Assembly: GCA_023245515.1 (NCBI GenBank)
Contig: JAHFKE010000002.1
Location: 1-31,211 of the forward strand
Reading direction: 5' to 3'
Source of the DNA: Candidatus Levyibacteriota bacterium
Lineage (GTDB): Bacteria; Patescibacteriota; Microgenomatia; Levybacterales; UBA12049
DNA: 31,211 nucleotides
This document shows positions 13,473-20,931 of this stretch, piece after piece; position 1 is the first letter of the stretch, and every line of letters begins with the position of its first letter. Both the position numbers and the translations under genes were made by a program. The notes beneath the pieces were generated by a model that did not search any database, had not been told where the DNA came from, and was given only the letters and a program-made list of their open reading frames with translations.

Positions 13473-14245
13473 CTTTCTTTCGGGAGTTTTTTCTTTATTT
13501 CAGCTAAGAATTCTCTATATGGGTCCATGCTTAAGTGCCAGTTGCCGGGACGATAAGGATGATCCAGGTCATCAATAATGAGGTAAATGCCATAGGCCAG
13601 AAGTGCAATAACGAGAGTAAATAAATAGTCGTAGAGCACATTTGACACACCGATAAAAAGTGAAGCAACAATGATAGAGAAGGTTGAGAAGGTGATAAGA
13701 ACACGGAGCACAAAAGGTAATCGGTGATTAGTATTCTGTATGATGTATTCTTGATTCTCAACTGCTTCTCTCAGAGTGGTGCTCAGAACGCCTGATTCAG
13801 GGAACTTTTTCGAAGCATCAATAAGTGTTTCTTCTAGTAAATAGACTGCATCTTCAAATTCTTTTTGTACGGTTTGTCCCTTTTGATCCAGGGTGTTTGA
13901 CTCTTTGAGAATAACGGTAATGTAATCATGAATATTTTTCTTTAATTTGCGGCTGACTTCTTCGGAGAAGTGGTCTGACATGCGAAAGAGGTGCTTGAGC
14001 GTGTTAAGCTCTTTTTGGCTCGCCTCAATAAGCCTGTCCCACATTTGCCACTTTGTCTGGATCACAAAACCCGAGATAATGCTGAAAATAACACTAATGG
14101 CTGAGAAAAGCCAGGGAATTGAAGCAAGGTTCTCGGTAAGCGTGTAATCCGGGAGCAGATTATAGAAATGTACGGCAAAAAAGATCAATGTGAAGCCCAG
14201 TATGAAGAATAGTAATTTTAGAGTAATACGAAAATCTAAACCCAC
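13469..14245 (-). CDS. DUF4239-like (bestrophin-like) membrane protein
   Basis: Two N-terminal membrane spans (LKLLFFILGFTLIFFAVHFY and the segment after ENLASIPWLFSAISVIFSII) lead into FVIQTKWQMWDRLIEASQKE, a long helical cytoplasmic region. Two more spans follow (VLRVLITFSTFSIIVASLFI and YLFTLVIALLAYGIYLII), then DDLDHPYRPGNW. The W-x-R-x-x-EA-x-EL pattern and the DLDHPYRPG ending fit DUF4239, a bestrophin-like family with a proposed channel role. The frame reaches a TTG at 14326. I chose the GTG at 14245 because a TATACT box lies 6 nt upstream and the membrane core starts soon after. Its stop shares a TTAA with the endoQ stop. Confidence 0.75.
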   Translation of the reverse strand: MGLDFRITLKLLFFILGFTLIFFAVHFYNLLPDYTLTENLASIPWLFSAISVIFSIISGFVIQTKWQMWDRLIEASQKELNTLKHLFRMSDHFSEEVSRKLKKNIHDYITVILKESNTLDQKGQTVQKEFEDAVYLLEETLIDASKKFPESGVLSTTLREAVENQEYIIQNTNHRLPFVLRVLITFSTFSIIVASLFIGVSNVLYDYLFTLVIALLAYGIYLIIDDLDHPYRPGNWHLSMDPYREFLAEIKKKLPKES

Positions 14246-14251
14246 ATAGCC

Positions 14252-14257
14252 AGTATA
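14252..14257 (-). promoter_or_regulatory. -10 box of the DUF4239-like gene
   Basis: TATACT on the minus strand, 6 nt before GTG at 14245. This decides the start in favour of 14245 over the TTG at 14326. Confidence 0.45.
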
Positions 14258-14330
14258 TAAAGGCACATTGTTTATTGCAAGCAATGAACGGTCTTCTTGC
14301 AAATTTCTTCTTAAGTTTTTACACAAGATG

Positions 14331-14339
14331 TGCTATATT
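14331..14339 (+). promoter_or_regulatory. Extended -10 promoter of pth
   Basis: TGCTATATT, then 9 nt and the pth ATG at 14349. No clear -35, as is common for extended -10 promoters. Confidence 0.5.
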
Positions 14340-14348
14340 GGTAACGAT

Positions 14349-14948
14349 ATGAAACTAATAATTGGACTAGGTAATCCTGGGGGAAAGTACGAAAATACGC
14401 GCCATAATTTGGGCTTCACCATCGTTGATCATCTTCTAAAACACTACGAAACAGTCACTGAAAATCTCTGGTCAAAACAGGAGAAGCTCAAGAGCGAAGT
14501 TGCTGTTTTTGATTGGCAGCCGAAAGAGGGGAAAGCAGAGCGTGTAATTCTTGCTAAGCCGCAAACATATATGAATAACTCAGGGATGGCTGTTCAGCTG
14601 ATCGCTTCATATTACAAGGTAGCGCCTGAAGATATCTGGGTGATCTATGATGAGCTTGATCTGCCTTTAGGCAGCATGAAGATACGCTTTGCCGGTGCTG
14701 CCGCAGGGCATCATGGCGTGGAGTCTCTGATTGAAAAGTTAGGAACGGATAAATTTTGGCGTTTCAGAATGGGAATAGGACAGGATGACGGTCATGTGTC
14801 GGGAGATGGCGCAGATTATGTGCTCGGTACTTTCAGCGGACATGAACATGGCAAGCTCAAAGAGCTCATCAAGCATGGAGTAGGTGCTGCCGAGCATGCT
14901 CTTGAAAAAGGTCTTGAGGCTGCGATGAACAGATATAATACGAAATAA
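14349..14948 (+). CDS. pth: Peptidyl-tRNA hydrolase (Pth)
   Basis: Cleaves peptidyl-tRNA dropped from ribosomes so that the tRNA can be recycled. It opens MKLIIGLGNPGGKYENTRHN, with the catalytic His19 and the substrate-binding Asn9. KPQTYMNNSG, YDELDLPLGSMKIR, GAAAGHHGVESLIEKLGT and FRMGIG are all family motifs. The length, 199 aa, is normal. The frame extends upstream to 14268, but the family N-terminus and the -10 box 9 nt upstream fix the ATG at 14349. It is followed by an inverted-repeat spacer. Confidence 0.97.
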   Translation: MKLIIGLGNPGGKYENTRHNLGFTIVDHLLKHYETVTENLWSKQEKLKSEVAVFDWQPKEGKAERVILAKPQTYMNNSGMAVQLIASYYKVAPEDIWVIYDELDLPLGSMKIRFAGAAAGHHGVESLIEKLGTDKFWRFRMGIGQDDGHVSGDGADYVLGTFSGHEHGKLKELIKHGVGAAEHALEKGLEAAMNRYNTK

Positions 14949-15013
14949 TTGTTAGTTCACGGTTAGTTAGTTCGTCGTTCTCTGTGAACCATGAACTGTG
15001 AACCAATAACTAA
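14948..15013. repeat. GTTCACGG/CCGTGAAC inverted-repeat spacer after pth
   Basis: The left arm GTTAGTTCACGGTTAGTT and the right arm GAACCATGAACTGTGAACC with AATAACTAAT are made of the same word in opposite orientation and can pair. The same word is inserted in fic (8816) and, inverted, in endoQ (12868). Confidence 0.75.
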
Positions 15014-15017
15014 TCTT

Positions 15018-15284
15018 ATGCAGTCGATTAAGCAGGTTCTCAATAAGTTTGATCCTATCAAGGATAAGTATGTTTCCCGTGAGTTCCAGACTTTTGGTCT
15101 TCATCTTGCGGAAACGCTTGATGACTATAAGCACAGGGGCTTATATATGAGGTTGGCAAAGACGGTTCATCGTTCGCTTTTGGAGCAGGCGCTGAGTTTT
15201 GTCAGTGACAGTAAGGCAGACAATAAAGGGGCACTTTTTATGTGGAAGCTAAAAGAGCTGAAAAAGGGGGGAGGAAAAATATGA
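15018..15284 (+). CDS. Hypothetical protein, translationally linked to acylphosphatase (88 aa)
   Basis: Not a named family, but the segment FQTFGLHLAETLDDYKHRGL and SDSKADNKGALFMWKLKEL resemble small helical proteins I associate with CPR genomes (memory, not checked). No membrane segment. The frame opens at 14991 inside the repeat spacer. The ATG at 15018 is the first one beyond it and is preferred. Its stop overlaps the acylphosphatase start in ATGA (15281-15284), and its last codons carry that gene's Shine-Dalgarno site, so the two are probably coupled in translation. Confidence 0.7.
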   Translation: MQSIKQVLNKFDPIKDKYVSREFQTFGLHLAETLDDYKHRGLYMRLAKTVHRSLLEQALSFVSDSKADNKGALFMWKLKELKKGGGKI

Positions 15285-15595
15285 AGCGAATTCATTTATT
15301 TATTTTCGGTATGATTCAAGGGATAGGATATCGCTATTTTGTGTCAGAAAAAGCGAAGGAATTAGGCTTAGTCGGCTGGATTAAGAATAAAAAAGACGGG
15401 AGCGTTGAAGCTGTTTTTCAGACAAAGCCTTTGTCTGTAGCTGGTCAGCCAATGACTGACCAAGAGGCGGAGATGACAGTCCAAAAAATGGTCAGTATCT
15501 GTAGAGAAGGACCAATATCTGCAAGCGTCACGCATATTGAAGAGAAGTGGGAAGATGCAGAAGAAGAGACATTTGATGATTTTGAGGTCCGCTGA
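15281..15595 (+). CDS. acyP: Acylphosphatase
   Basis: Hydrolyses acyl phosphates in the cytoplasm. IFGMIQGIGYRYFV holds the catalytic Arg18, and GWIKNKKDGSVEAVFQ holds Asn36, both invariant in the family. At 104 aa it is slightly longer than usual, with an insertion KPLSVAGQPMTDQEAEM after the second strand. A strong GGGGGGAGG ribosome site ends 6 nt before ATG 15281, one of very few in this window, as expected for an internal gene of an operon that cannot be leaderless. It overlaps the upstream gene by 4 bp. Confidence 0.92.
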   Translation: MKRIHLFIFGMIQGIGYRYFVSEKAKELGLVGWIKNKKDGSVEAVFQTKPLSVAGQPMTDQEAEMTVQKMVSICREGPISASVTHIEEKWEDAEEETFDDFEVR

Positions 15596-15608
15596 ACATA
15601 GGCTACGG

Positions 15609-15653
15609 AAGCAAGAATTAAGAAGTAGGAAGAAAGGGTTGGACTTCTTGCTT
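15609..15653. repeat. AAGCAAGAA/TTCTTGCTT hairpin spacer after acylphosphatase
   Basis: AAGCAAGAA (15609-15617) and TTCTTGCTT (15645-15653) are perfectly complementary across a purine-rich loop. It lies between two converging genes, where a bidirectional terminator could sit, but there is no clear T-run. Shares words with the insert in nnrD. Confidence 0.7.
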
Positions 15654-15684
15654 TAAATGGGCATGAATAGGAAGGGGTCAGCTT

Positions 15685-16515
15685 TTAGTTCTTCAACTGT
15701 GCGTCGATGAGACTTTTGAATACCTCAAAGGGTTGGGCTCCGACCAATCTATGGCCATTGATGAAAAATGTCGGCGTACCTTCTACCCGCACGATGCTTC
15801 CTGCAGTCGCATCAGTTTGTACTGTTTGTGCATATTTCCCGCTTGCAAGACATGAACTGAATTGGGTCGTATCTAGGCCCAGCTCCCCGGCAAAGTCGGT
15901 AAATGCTGCTGCAACGTCTGCTCCTGTCTTTGGTGACCATGACTCCTGATCTCTGAAAAGGATATTGCTGTAATCCCAAAATTTACCCTGTTCATTGGCA
16001 CACTCAGATGCTTCTCCGGCTTTTTGAGCATTAGGATGGATACTGGAGAGAGGGAAGTGGCGATAGTAGAGATTAGCCTTGCCGGTCTTTATATATTCAT
16101 CATAAAGCTGTTGCTGCGTTTCGTCGACATATCTTTTGCAGAATGGGCATTGGAAATCGCTGAATTCGACAATGGTAACTTTGGCATTTTTATCCCCCAA
16201 AACAGGAAGCTTACCAACTTCAACGGTGACCACATCTGGAGGGGGAGGAACGCTCGGTGCTGCAAGTTGTTGATTTGCTACAGGGACTGTGGGAGCGGCT
16301 TGCATTTTTGCAGCTTTTTCCAGATAGAGCACCTTATTGGTCATCATGCCCAGAAGAAATGCGAAGATAACGAGGCTAAAGACAAGAAAGACGTTGGCTG
16401 AAATACCTCGAAACGTAAAGCGAGGAAAGCGAATTTTTAGCACTTTGGATACAACTGAAGCCTTGGTAGCTTTTGATCTTGATGGAGTTTTTTTAGCAGA
16501 GGATACTTTTTTCAT
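15685..16515 (-). CDS. Membrane-anchored DsbA-like thiol-disulfide oxidoreductase
   Basis: Likely oxidises or isomerises disulfides outside the membrane. A basic, Ser/Lys-rich N-tail (residues 1-40) precedes one membrane span, NVFLVFSLVIFAFLLGMMTN (41-60). A Pro/Ala-rich linker follows, then a thioredoxin-fold domain from about 100. The active site is CPFC at C123 and C126 in EFSDFQCPFCKRY. The cis-Pro loop is VEGTPTFFINGHRLVG. This is the DsbA/Thioredoxin_4 arrangement common in bacteria without a cell-envelope Dsb set. The start is supported by TAGAAT 8 nt upstream. No DsbB or VKOR partner is seen nearby. Confidence 0.9.
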   Translation of the reverse strand: MKKVSSAKKTPSRSKATKASVVSKVLKIRFPRFTFRGISANVFLVFSLVIFAFLLGMMTNKVLYLEKAAKMQAAPTVPVANQQLAAPSVPPPPDVVTVEVGKLPVLGDKNAKVTIVEFSDFQCPFCKRYVDETQQQLYDEYIKTGKANLYYRHFPLSSIHPNAQKAGEASECANEQGKFWDYSNILFRDQESWSPKTGADVAAAFTDFAGELGLDTTQFSSCLASGKYAQTVQTDATAGSIVRVEGTPTFFINGHRLVGAQPFEVFKSLIDAQLKN

Positions 16516-16523
16516 CTGGTCTT

Positions 16524-16529
16524 ATTCTA
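16524..16529 (-). promoter_or_regulatory. -10 box of the DsbA-like gene
   Basis: TAGAAT on the minus strand, 8 nt before the ATG at 16515. Confidence 0.4.
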
Positions 16530-16569
16530 TTGGGTGTGAGATGCCCTGTCAACAGCAAAAACGCTTTCT

Positions 16570-17325
16570 TTAATCCTTGAGGATAAATTTTTCTATAACA
16601 GTTGCTACACCATCCTCCTCAACGGTGGGAGCGACATAATCAGCAATTTCTTTTAGTCCGTCGATAGCGTTTCCCATAGCCACCTTGAATCCACATGCCA
16701 TAAGCAGGGGAAAGTCATTAGGGCCGTCCCCAATACCGATAATCTCATGGGTATCAATTTTCAGTATTTTTGCCATTTCAAGTATCCCATGCTGTTTGGT
16801 GCCGTAGATGTGATTAATCGTAACGTTTATGTGGCCTGATCCCCAACCGATTACCTTATGTGCTGAAACTGTGGGAATTCTTGTCAACTCTTCTATGATT
16901 TCTTCAGCTTGGGCGTGGGATAGATTCCAGACAAAAGCGGTGAGCGGATTATTAAGAGGGAAATCAGTGCCATAGAGATATGTCTCTCTAATCCCGTCGA
17001 CAGTAACTTTTTTAATATACGTTTTTTGGTTGAGGATGGCGGTGATTTTTTCAAAATCTCCCTGCTCGAAAGGCCTTTCGTAAAGCGGCTTTCGCGATTT
17101 CCCGTCAATAACGAGCGATCCGTTGACGAGAACGACGGGATCGGTGATATTGAGAGCATCTAGAATGTGTAGTGCCTCTGTGTATGGCCTACCGGTTGCG
17201 ACACAGACAGCAACGTATTTTTGTGCTTTTGCAATAGCGTCTATGACCTTCTGTGAAGGCATCCCATCAATCCTATTTGGTATGGTGGTGCCGTCCAGAT
17301 CAAGCATCAAGGCTTTGTATTGCAT
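16570..17325 (-). CDS. HAD-superfamily (Cof-type, IIB) phosphatase
   Basis: A sugar-phosphate or nucleotide phosphatase of the Cof type. Motif I is LDLDGT with Asp9 and Asp11. Motif II is CVATGRP. The C2B-type cap lies in the middle. Motif III/IV is IIGIGDGPNDFPLLMACG near residue 200, followed by KVAMGNA. The length, 251 aa, is normal. The substrate cannot be told. The ATG at 17325 lies 9 nt after a perfect extended -10, and the gene diverges from the copper ATPase. Confidence 0.9.
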   Translation of the reverse strand: MQYKALMLDLDGTTIPNRIDGMPSQKVIDAIAKAQKYVAVCVATGRPYTEALHILDALNITDPVVLVNGSLVIDGKSRKPLYERPFEQGDFEKITAILNQKTYIKKVTVDGIRETYLYGTDFPLNNPLTAFVWNLSHAQAEEIIEELTRIPTVSAHKVIGWGSGHINVTINHIYGTKQHGILEMAKILKIDTHEIIGIGDGPNDFPLLMACGFKVAMGNAIDGLKEIADYVAPTVEEDGVATVIEKFILKD

Positions 17326-17334
17326 GCAGAAGTA

Positions 17335-17343
17335 ATTATAGCA
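17335..17343 (-). promoter_or_regulatory. Extended -10 promoter of the HAD phosphatase
   Basis: TGCTATAAT on the minus strand, 9 nt before ATG 17325. It is identical to the copA -10 that lies 34 bp away on the other strand. Confidence 0.6.
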
Positions 17344-17376
17344 GAGGAGAGCGCCTTATCTATGCAGAATTTTTAT

Positions 17377-17385
17377 TGCTATAAT
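17377..17385 (+). promoter_or_regulatory. Extended -10 promoter of the copper operon
   Basis: A perfect TGCTATAAT, then 6 nt and the ATG at 17392. The space between the divergent -10 boxes is short and could host one regulator acting on both, but I see no clear CopY or CueR operator. Confidence 0.65.
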
Positions 17386-17391
17386 AGGGAT

Positions 17392-19593
17392 ATGACTACG
17401 TATACATGTCCCATGCACCCAGAGATTAAGGCGAAGAAGGTTGGCGCCTGTCCCAAGTGTGGAATGAAGCTCGTCCCGATGGCAATGAAGCATGCAGGGA
17501 TGGGGCACGATGACCCCATGCATTCGATGAAACCTCTTTCTGAAATGTCTTTTTGGGAGAAGTTCACGATGGGGATGTCCATGACCATGGGGATGGATCA
17601 CACCGGAAAAACGGGGCGAGAGATGGCTCAACTTATGGAAGAGGATATTCGGAACAAGTTTTTCTTTTCTCTGCTTTTAACTATTCCTATTCTCACGTAC
17701 TCGATGGGAGAGATGCTTTTGGGCTGGAATCTGCCCTCTCCAATTCCTAAGCCATGGCTCCTTTTCCTTCTGACGACGCCTGTCTTTTTCATCGGAGGTT
17801 GGCTATTTCTTTACTCATCATATTACGAGCTAAAGACAAGAAGATTGGGCATGTCTGTGCTTATTGCTGTTGGTATTACTGCAGCGTATTTTTTTAGTTT
17901 CCTCCTCACACTTTTGGGAAGCCATGAGTCATTTTACGAAGCTGCCGCCATGCTTATTACCTTTGTGCTTTTCGGACATTGGATGGAGATGAAGTCCAGG
18001 CGCGGGACAACTGATGCGCTACAGGCTTTGTTTAATCTGGTCCCTCCTCAAGCCCGCTTGTTACGGCAGGGTAAAGAGATGGTTGTTTCGACGTCTGAGG
18101 TGCGCGTTGGGGATATGCTGGTCCTAAAGCCAGGAGATAAGGTGCCGGTTGATGGAGAAATAACAGAGGGCGAGACCGCGATCGATGAGTCGCTTGTGAC
18201 GGGCGAGTCGCTACCTGTTGCAAAGAAAGCAGGCGATATGGTGATCGGAGGTTCGATTAATCAATCAGGCTCGGTGCGGTTTAGGGCAACAAAAGTGGGG
18301 GAAGATACTGCGCTTGCCCAAATCGCCAAGCTGGTTGAGACGGCTCAAAACTCAAAAGCCCCCGGACAGAAAATCGCGGATAGGTTTGCTAAATATCTTG
18401 TTATTGTGGCTGTAGGAAGCGGATTGTTGACGTTTGTCGTATGGTACTTAACAGGTGCGACGCTGCTTTTTGCTCTGACATTTGCGATCTCGGCTGTTGT
18501 TATTGCCTGTCCTGACGCTTTGGGTTTGGCAACGCCTACGGCAGTTGCTGTCGGCACGGGACTTGGTGCCAAGCACAATATTCTTATCAAGGATGCGCCG
18601 ACGCTTGAGCAAGTCTCAAAAATTCAGGCAGTTGTCTTTGATAAAACAGGCACGCTTACGGAAGGTAAGCCAAAAGTGACAGGAGTCGCTACGGTGAGTG
18701 GCTTTTCCGAATCAGAAGTTCTGCAACTTATAGGTGCTGCAGAGGCAAAATCTTCCCATCCACTCAGTAACGCCATATTAGAAGCAGTAAAAAAAGAAAA
18801 ACTTGCTTTGAATAAAGCCGAAGAGTTCAAAAATTTATCAGGGCTGGGTGTCAAAGCGATAGTAAGTGGCAAACATGTTTTAGTTGGAACGGTGAGACTA
18901 ATGAAAGAGAGTGGTATAGATAGTTCGCCTTTGGAGAAAGACATACAGAAGTTTTTGGAGCGGGGAGAGACGATTATGATTCTTGCAGTGAATAAGAAGG
19001 TTGTTGGTGTTGTTGGGGCGGCAGATCCGATTAAGGTGAATGCTAAAAAAGCCATACACAGACTCAATGAGCTTGGTATTGAGACAGCTATGATCACCGG
19101 AGACAATAATGCAACTGCCGAGGCCGTAGCGAAGAGACTTGGCATCAAAAGGGTTTTCTCTGAAGTTTTACCTGAGGATAAAGCAAATTATGTTAAGAAG
19201 CTTCAGAAGGAAGGACAATTTGTTGCCATGGTAGGGGACGGCGTGAACGACGCTCCTGCACTTGCTCAGGCAGATATTGGCATCGCCATCGGGGCAGGGA
19301 CTGATGTTGCTATTGAGACTGCGAAAGTAGTTCTTATGAAATCTGATCCCGCGGATGTTCTGCGGGCAATCAGGTTGAGCAAAGCGACAGTTCTTAAAAT
19401 GAAGCAAAATCTTTTTTGGGCATCAATCTATAATGTACTGGCAATTCCTGTTGCAGCGGGAGTTCTATACCCGGCTTTTCATATCGCTTTGCGGCCTGAG
19501 ATCTCGGCTCTTCTGATGAGCATATCGTCGATTATTGTTGCCACAAATGCAGTGCTTCTGAAAAGGACCGAGAAAGATCTGATTACCGTTTAG
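17392..19593 (+). CDS. copA: Copper-type P1B ATPase with N-terminal heavy-metal-binding domain and CPD motif
   Basis: Pumps monovalent copper or a similar metal out of the cytoplasm using ATP. The N-terminus YTCPMHPEI with CPKCGM (C20, C23) is the heavy-metal-binding domain, not an HMA domain. A Met/His-rich stretch follows (HAGMGHDDPMHSMK). Then come membrane spans, the TGES actuator loop, the metal-site motif CPD at residues 373-375 in place of the usual CPC, and phosphorylation at D417 in DKTGTLT. SSHPLS and GDGVNDAPAL follow. The last two spans keep the YN and MSISS residues typical of copper transport. The length, 733 aa, is normal. The frame reaches 17320, but the promoter 6 nt upstream fixes ATG 17392. 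First gene of the copper operon. Confidence 0.93.
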   Translation: MTTYTCPMHPEIKAKKVGACPKCGMKLVPMAMKHAGMGHDDPMHSMKPLSEMSFWEKFTMGMSMTMGMDHTGKTGREMAQLMEEDIRNKFFFSLLLTIPILTYSMGEMLLGWNLPSPIPKPWLLFLLTTPVFFIGGWLFLYSSYYELKTRRLGMSVLIAVGITAAYFFSFLLTLLGSHESFYEAAAMLITFVLFGHWMEMKSRRGTTDALQALFNLVPPQARLLRQGKEMVVSTSEVRVGDMLVLKPGDKVPVDGEITEGETAIDESLVTGESLPVAKKAGDMVIGGSINQSGSVRFRATKVGEDTALAQIAKLVETAQNSKAPGQKIADRFAKYLVIVAVGSGLLTFVVWYLTGATLLFALTFAISAVVIACPDALGLATPTAVAVGTGLGAKHNILIKDAPTLEQVSKIQAVVFDKTGTLTEGKPKVTGVATVSGFSESEVLQLIGAAEAKSSHPLSNAILEAVKKEKLALNKAEEFKNLSGLGVKAIVSGKHVLVGTVRLMKESGIDSSPLEKDIQKFLERGETIMILAVNKKVVGVVGAADPIKVNAKKAIHRLNELGIETAMITGDNNATAEAVAKRLGIKRVFSEVLPEDKANYVKKLQKEGQFVAMVGDGVNDAPALAQADIGIAIGAGTDVAIETAKVVLMKSDPADVLRAIRLSKATVLKMKQNLFWASIYNVLAIPVAAGVLYPAFHIALRPEISALLMSISSIIVATNAVLLKRTEKDLITV

Positions 19594-19599
19594 TATAAT
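19594..19599 (+). promoter_or_regulatory. -10 box between copA and the SafE/cupredoxin gene
   Basis: TATAAT begins directly after the TAG stop of copA (19591-19593) and lies 8 nt before ATG 19608. The second gene of the cluster can therefore be transcribed on its own. Confidence 0.5.
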
Positions 19600-19607
19600 A
19601 ATTGGGC

Positions 19608-20633
19608 ATGTTTGGCGATATAAACTTATTTACCGTTTTTACCACAGGACTTCTTGTCGGAGGCCTTTCCTGTCTTGCGGTACAGGGAGGACTTTTGACG
19701 GCAATGCTCGCAAGTTTGGAAGAAGAAAAACTGAAGGCCCATCCTAAAACGAACAATACGCTCCCCGTTTTGGTTTTTCTGATTGCAAAACTAACTGCTT
19801 ATACCTTGCTTGGGTTTCTCTTGGGCTGGCTTGGGTCTTTAGTGCATTTGTCGCTTCAGGCGAGTGTGGTTTTGCAGTTAGCGGTTGTCGTTTTTATGCT
19901 GGGTACGGCTTTGAATTTGCTCAATGTGCATCCTCTTTTCCGCTATTTTATTATCCAGCCGCCGCGGTTTTTAACTCGGTTGGTCAGGAAACAATCTAAA
20001 CAGACACATGTATTTGCCCCTGCTCTCCTTGGGGCGCTTACCGTCTTTATTCCCTGTGGAACGACGCAGGCGATGATGGCGCTTGCCGTTGCTTCTGGCA
20101 ATCCTCTGATGGGAGCCTTGATCATGCTCGTTTTCATTCTGGGCACTTCACCGCTCTTTTTTGTCCTGGGCTTTTTGACGATGAAGCTCGGAGACGTACT
20201 GCACCAGCATTTTATGCGGGTGGCTGCTTTTGTGATCATCCTTCTGGCACTTTTCAATCTCGAGGGCGCGATCACGCTGACCGGTAGCCAATATACATTC
20301 AGAAATGCTCTTAAGGCAGGCTACTGTCTCATTGGCTACTGCGATCCGATTACGGTAGTGACGCCTGTCACTGAGCAGAACATCACTATCACGGCAAATG
20401 GCTATTCTCCAAATTATTTCGCCGTGAAAGTAGGCTCAACAGTCACGCTGCATCTAACAAATCAAGGGGCATTCAACTGCGCGCAGGCCTTTACTATCCC
20501 GGCGCTTAATATCCAGAAGATAGTCCAGTCGGGCAAGGTAGGGGATGTCGTCTTTACCGCCCCTATGAGGCCTGGAAGAATCACGTTTACCTGCAGTATG
20601 GGGATGTATCCCGGGACGATAGAGGTGTTGTGA
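19608..20633 (+). CDS. SafE/DsbD-like membrane protein fused to a C-terminal cupredoxin
   Basis: Likely handles copper or electrons at the membrane. Six or so spans cover residues 10-230 (FTTGLLVGGLSCLAVQGGLL, LPVLVFLIAKLTAYTLLGFL and others). They include the paired motifs GLSCLAVQGG and VFIPCGTTQAMMAL, each with one Cys, as in the sulfite-exporter/DsbD-type family. Residues about 255-341 form a beta-rich cupredoxin-like domain (ITITANGYSPNYFAVKVGS) with candidate copper ligands Cys, His-free, in FNCAQAF and FTCSMGMYPG. Length 341 aa. An in-frame TTG at 19602 is ignored because ATG 19608 lies 8 nt after TATAAT. It sits between the copper pump and an HMA chaperone. Confidence 0.85.
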   Translation: MFGDINLFTVFTTGLLVGGLSCLAVQGGLLTAMLASLEEEKLKAHPKTNNTLPVLVFLIAKLTAYTLLGFLLGWLGSLVHLSLQASVVLQLAVVVFMLGTALNLLNVHPLFRYFIIQPPRFLTRLVRKQSKQTHVFAPALLGALTVFIPCGTTQAMMALAVASGNPLMGALIMLVFILGTSPLFFVLGFLTMKLGDVLHQHFMRVAAFVIILLALFNLEGAITLTGSQYTFRNALKAGYCLIGYCDPITVVTPVTEQNITITANGYSPNYFAVKVGSTVTLHLTNQGAFNCAQAFTIPALNIQKIVQSGKVGDVVFTAPMRPGRITFTCSMGMYPGTIEVL

Positions 20634-20665
20634 AGTTGAGAGGGGAGAGTTGAGGATTGAGAAAT
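20632..20665. repeat. GAAGTTGAGAGGGGAGAG repeat between the SafE/cupredoxin and HMA genes
   Basis: GAAGTTGAGAGGGGAGAG, then TTGAGGATTGAGAAAT. It fills nearly the whole 32-nt spacer and uses the same words as 9583-9656 and 12301-12331. GAGAG-type bases could act weakly as a ribosome site. Confidence 0.65.
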
Positions 20666-20884
20666 ATGAAAAAGGTAACGTTTAAGATTATAGATATGCA
20701 CTGTGTCAGTTGCTCATTGACGATTGATGGAGATTTGGAGGATGCGGATGGGGTCAAGAGGGCGCATACAAATTACGCAAAAGCTTTGACTGAGGTAGAA
20801 TTTGATCCCGCAAAAACTTCTGAGAAAGCTATCATGGCAATTATTAAGAAAGCAGGCTATACGGTAGAAGAGTTTAAAAATTAG
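20666..20884 (+). CDS. copZ: HMA-domain copper chaperone
   Basis: A 72-residue ferredoxin-like HMA domain that carries copper to the ATPase. The metal site is MHCVSC (C13, C16) after the first strand KKVTFKII. The rest is canonical for the family (VKRAHTNYAKALTEVEFDPA, then AIMAIIKKAGY). Because the ATPase here has no HMA domain of its own, this separate chaperone may take that role. The ATG at 20666 follows a repeat spacer. An upstream TTG in frame at 20657 is less likely. Third gene of the copper cluster. Confidence 0.9.
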   Translation: MKKVTFKIIDMHCVSCSLTIDGDLEDADGVKRAHTNYAKALTEVEFDPAKTSEKAIMAIIKKAGYTVEEFKN

Positions 20885-20905
20885 CAATGAGGTTATCGTT
20901 TGGTA

Positions 20906-20911
20906 TATAAT
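20906..20911 (+). promoter_or_regulatory. -10 box of the 523-aa membrane protein
   Basis: TATAAT, 20 nt before ATG 20932, so a leader of about 13 nt is expected. No Shine-Dalgarno site is seen in it. Confidence 0.45.
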
Positions 20912-20931
20912 TACCCAATACTAATCCAATT

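Noticed and set aside
14246..14326. A longer N-terminus for the DUF4239-like protein from the TTG at 14326.
   Set aside because: It would begin almost at the pth promoter, lacks its own -10 at the usual distance, and adds a segment with no family features. The GTG at 14245 has a TATACT 6 nt upstream.
18624..19148. A 174-codon minus-strand frame inside copA.
   Set aside because: Antisense of the conserved P-domain. Ser/Thr/Leu-rich shadow.
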